Under the pieces are notes generated by a model. The model saw nothing but the letters and a program-made list of their open reading frames with translations, did no database searches and was not told the DNA's origin. A stretch of 64,000 bases of DNA, from contig OY718807.1 of NCBI GenBank assembly GCA_963070105.1, forward strand, positions 4,375,001-4,439,000. The letters run 5' to 3'. The translations under genes were made by a program, and so were the position numbers. Shown here piece after piece: positions 62,067 to 64,000 of this stretch (positions are counted from its first letter, which is position 1; every line of letters begins with the position of its first letter). The stretch comes from Litomosoides sigmodontis. Lineage: Eukaryota > Nematoda > Chromadorea > Rhabditida > Onchocercidae.

Positions 62067-63487
62067 ATTAATTTATTTATTTATATTTATATATATCCAC
62101 GTTTAACTGGGAATAAAACTTATTATTCCGAAACGCACATTTTTAGTTATATAAGCTACAAGCGACCTTTATAAACTAACTAATAAACATACTTATGAAC
62201 GATTTCCGGCGGAGAAGAATGCATAATGGCATATGATAAACCAACCAGCAACACCAAATGTTTCATTGCACTTAAAATGCATATATAATTCACTGAACAC
62301 AGATAAGTTTTAAACTGAAATCGGCAATCATATCTCTGGGCAATCAGCCCTCTTTCCTAATGCAACTCAGATTATGGTAGCAATGGGCTAACTTGAAAGA
62401 GAATAGTACCTCATTCTATACTAGCAGTGGATGGAACGGAGCAAACGGATGGCTACCCCTTGCAATCTACAACTCCGCTAATCGAAAGAGATGTTTTATA
62501 TACGGTGACCTATTAACTATGAAATATAGGAGAAAATATACGACAAAACAATACAGGCATTTAATATTTCCAACATTCAAATTAAAATGTGAGGTAGTAA
62601 AATAAGAAATATTGTTCTAATGGGCAAAACAGTCCATTAAAGGTAAAAAGTTCTAATTATTCATAATTAATATTAACATTATAAAAGCAAACACTGTAGA
62701 ACGAACTTTCCGTAACAAAAATAACAAAATATTAAGCCACAAATAGCAGGAAATGCAGTACGCGTCGATCGTGAAACTTTAGTCGCACTGAAGATGCTGT
62801 AATGCAAATAAGCGAGCATCAATGATATAACCTGGCATACCACTAAGTTGATCTGAAAGAGCTTGAGGAACAATCATGGTAAGTAAAAAAAAGAGAAAAG
62901 GTATTCATTTTTAAATTCGAGACCGATAAATCACTAGGGAAGCTTCCTGAAGAAGTCTCCACCTAAAAAAATCGATAGGAAGAAGATTAAGATATCGCAT
63001 CCTTAATGGATTGCAAAGAGATAAAATCTGTATTTATAGTTAACATACAATTTCGAATAGCCTGGAATTTCCAAATAATAAGGGAGATGAAATAGAAACT
63101 ATGCAATCCCAAAAGCTTGAAGTCTACCAGTGAGAACGAAATAATAAAATTACTGATAAAATTACTGACAATAATAACAATTTTAATAATAGTAATAATC
63201 AATATAGCAATAAAAATTGTTAGTAGTAATGTTAATAAGCAATAGTAATGCTGGTAATAATTAATAATGGTAACGATTGATAACAATGATTAATAATAAC
63301 TGATAATAATAACAGCTAATAATACTAACGACAATGGTGCGACAGAAACGAAACTGATGCCAAAAAAGAATCCAAATAATAGGTTAAAATTGAAACACAT
63401 GCTTACTTTATCAATTCCGACACCTATTGAATTTGCTACTGGTTGCAGCAGAATTGAACCGGGATAGAATGTATGAATACCAGGCAT
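59009..63487 (-). CDS. MBOAT1/2-like lysophospholipid acyltransferase, 12 exons, one frame break
   Basis: Exons (minus strand): 63487-63407, 62852-62707, 62270-62193, 61896-61796, 61393-61293, 61155-61023, 60800-60596, 60367-60264, 60145-60054, 59995-59887, 59670-59519 and 59132-59009. They sum to 1,426 bases, one more than 475 codons. The extra base falls in exon 4 at an A5 run (61860-61864): MGYL before it and IHWYRWY after it are in different frames. Ignoring that base, the protein has 474 residues with many hydrophobic segments. It carries the MBOAT active-site residues Asn329 (EAWN) and His361 (SAIWHG), and the sequence AWTLADA-x(6)-GFGFRGYD shared with MBOAT1/2. Such ER enzymes re-acylate lysophospholipids in the Lands cycle. 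Intron 4 starts with GCAAGC (GC-AG). It could be an intact gene with a sequence error, or a recent pseudogene. Confidence 0.85.
61860..61864. other. A5 run at apparent +1 frame break
   Basis: Five A's on the plus strand (five T's in the coding strand of acyltransferase exon 4). Four would restore the frame. All other exon phases agree. Confidence 0.7.
61993..62063. repeat. (TA)n microsatellite, about 35 units
   Basis: A perfect TA run of about 70 bases lies in acyltransferase intron 3 and is followed by AT-only sequence. It is likely unstable and length-variable. Confidence 0.95.
63136..63335. repeat. Degenerate AAT/TAA-rich simple sequence
   Basis: About 200 bases of imperfect AAT/ATA trinucleotide-like sequence lie in acyltransferase intron 1. 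It probably derives from a decayed microsatellite. Confidence 0.7.
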
Positions 63488-64000
63488 CGTAAGATCAAAT
63501 AATTATTGATAATTTCTAAAAAAAATTACTAATAAATCAAACATTCTTGTGAGTCCCTTAATTCCAAAAACATAGTCGTATGGTAAGAAGTACCATATGT
63601 GAAGATTTTACTCCACCATAATAACTAGAGAAAATGAATGGGAAGGAATCGAACTTCTAGCATGTCATGTAGCTAATGATACCCTTATTCGTCGCACCAA
63701 ATTATCATTTGTAGATTTCGTTATACAGAACCTGCTCGAGTTTCATATTACTAGCATGAAATCCAGAAATTCCATTTCCTGCAAAAACAAAACTAAACAA
63801 ATGCATTTCAAAAAGATGAAATCGGACACTACCATCAATGTCAATGTAGACTGCTTTCGTTCGAACGAAGAAATTAAGAACGACCCCACCATTGCACGAG
63901 TACAGATAAAGCAAAGTACTGAAAGTAGAGAGTCATTGCTTCGAGCTAACCAGAAATACTGTTCACTTTAATTCCATCAGCGAAGACATAACCATATTAG
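63488..64000. other. Upstream of acyltransferase gene, no gene seen
   Basis: AT-rich sequence that should hold the promoter and 5' UTR of the acyltransferase gene. No TATA box or other exon was recognised. Confidence 0.4.

Noticed and set aside
1..64000. tRNA, rRNA or transposon genes
   Set aside because: I looked for conserved cores and terminal repeats and recognised none. A tRNA covariance-model search and a repeat-library search would decide.

Overview
The window looks like nuclear DNA of a parasitic nematode, most likely a spirurid or filarial worm. Three things point there: AT-rich flanks, a typical nematode cuticle collagen gene, and a short 5' exon preceded by a trans-splice-like acceptor. 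The clade is an inference. No prokaryotic, viral or transposon coding region was recognised.

Layout. A LITAF-domain membrane protein gene lies at 1.2-2.4 kb (+). From 3.8 to 7.8 kb (-) there are three tandem, related three-exon modules coding for highly charged, coiled-coil-like protein. From 8.05 to 37.0 kb (-) one uninterrupted reading frame of 9,651 codons is built almost wholly from 17- and 20-residue Gly/Glu/Thr/Lys/Asp/Val repeats, nested in larger repeats of 624, 735, 846, 1668 and 3438 bp. Its non-repetitive tail can splice in phase into the three modules, so the whole of 3.8-37 kb may be one gene of about 10,200 residues. The reading frame also stays open upstream of the first ATG. 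The 37.4-44.9 kb stretch is AT-rich and contains only doubtful fragments. A small three-exon gene at 44.9-46.0 kb (-) encodes a signal peptide, a Shisa-like cysteine domain and one membrane helix. A gene-poor stretch follows to 55 kb.

A four-exon cuticle collagen gene with a TATA box lies at 55.0-57.4 kb (+). A twelve-exon membrane-bound O-acyltransferase (MBOAT1/2-like lysophospholipid acyltransferase) gene lies at 59.0-63.5 kb (-). As given it has a one-base frame break at an A5 run and one GC-AG intron.

The genes belong to unrelated processes (endosomal sorting, cuticle, phospholipid remodelling, membrane protein). There is no sign of an operon or pathway cluster. The unusual object is the giant repeat gene: its base composition, strand asymmetry and nested duplications set it apart from everything around it.
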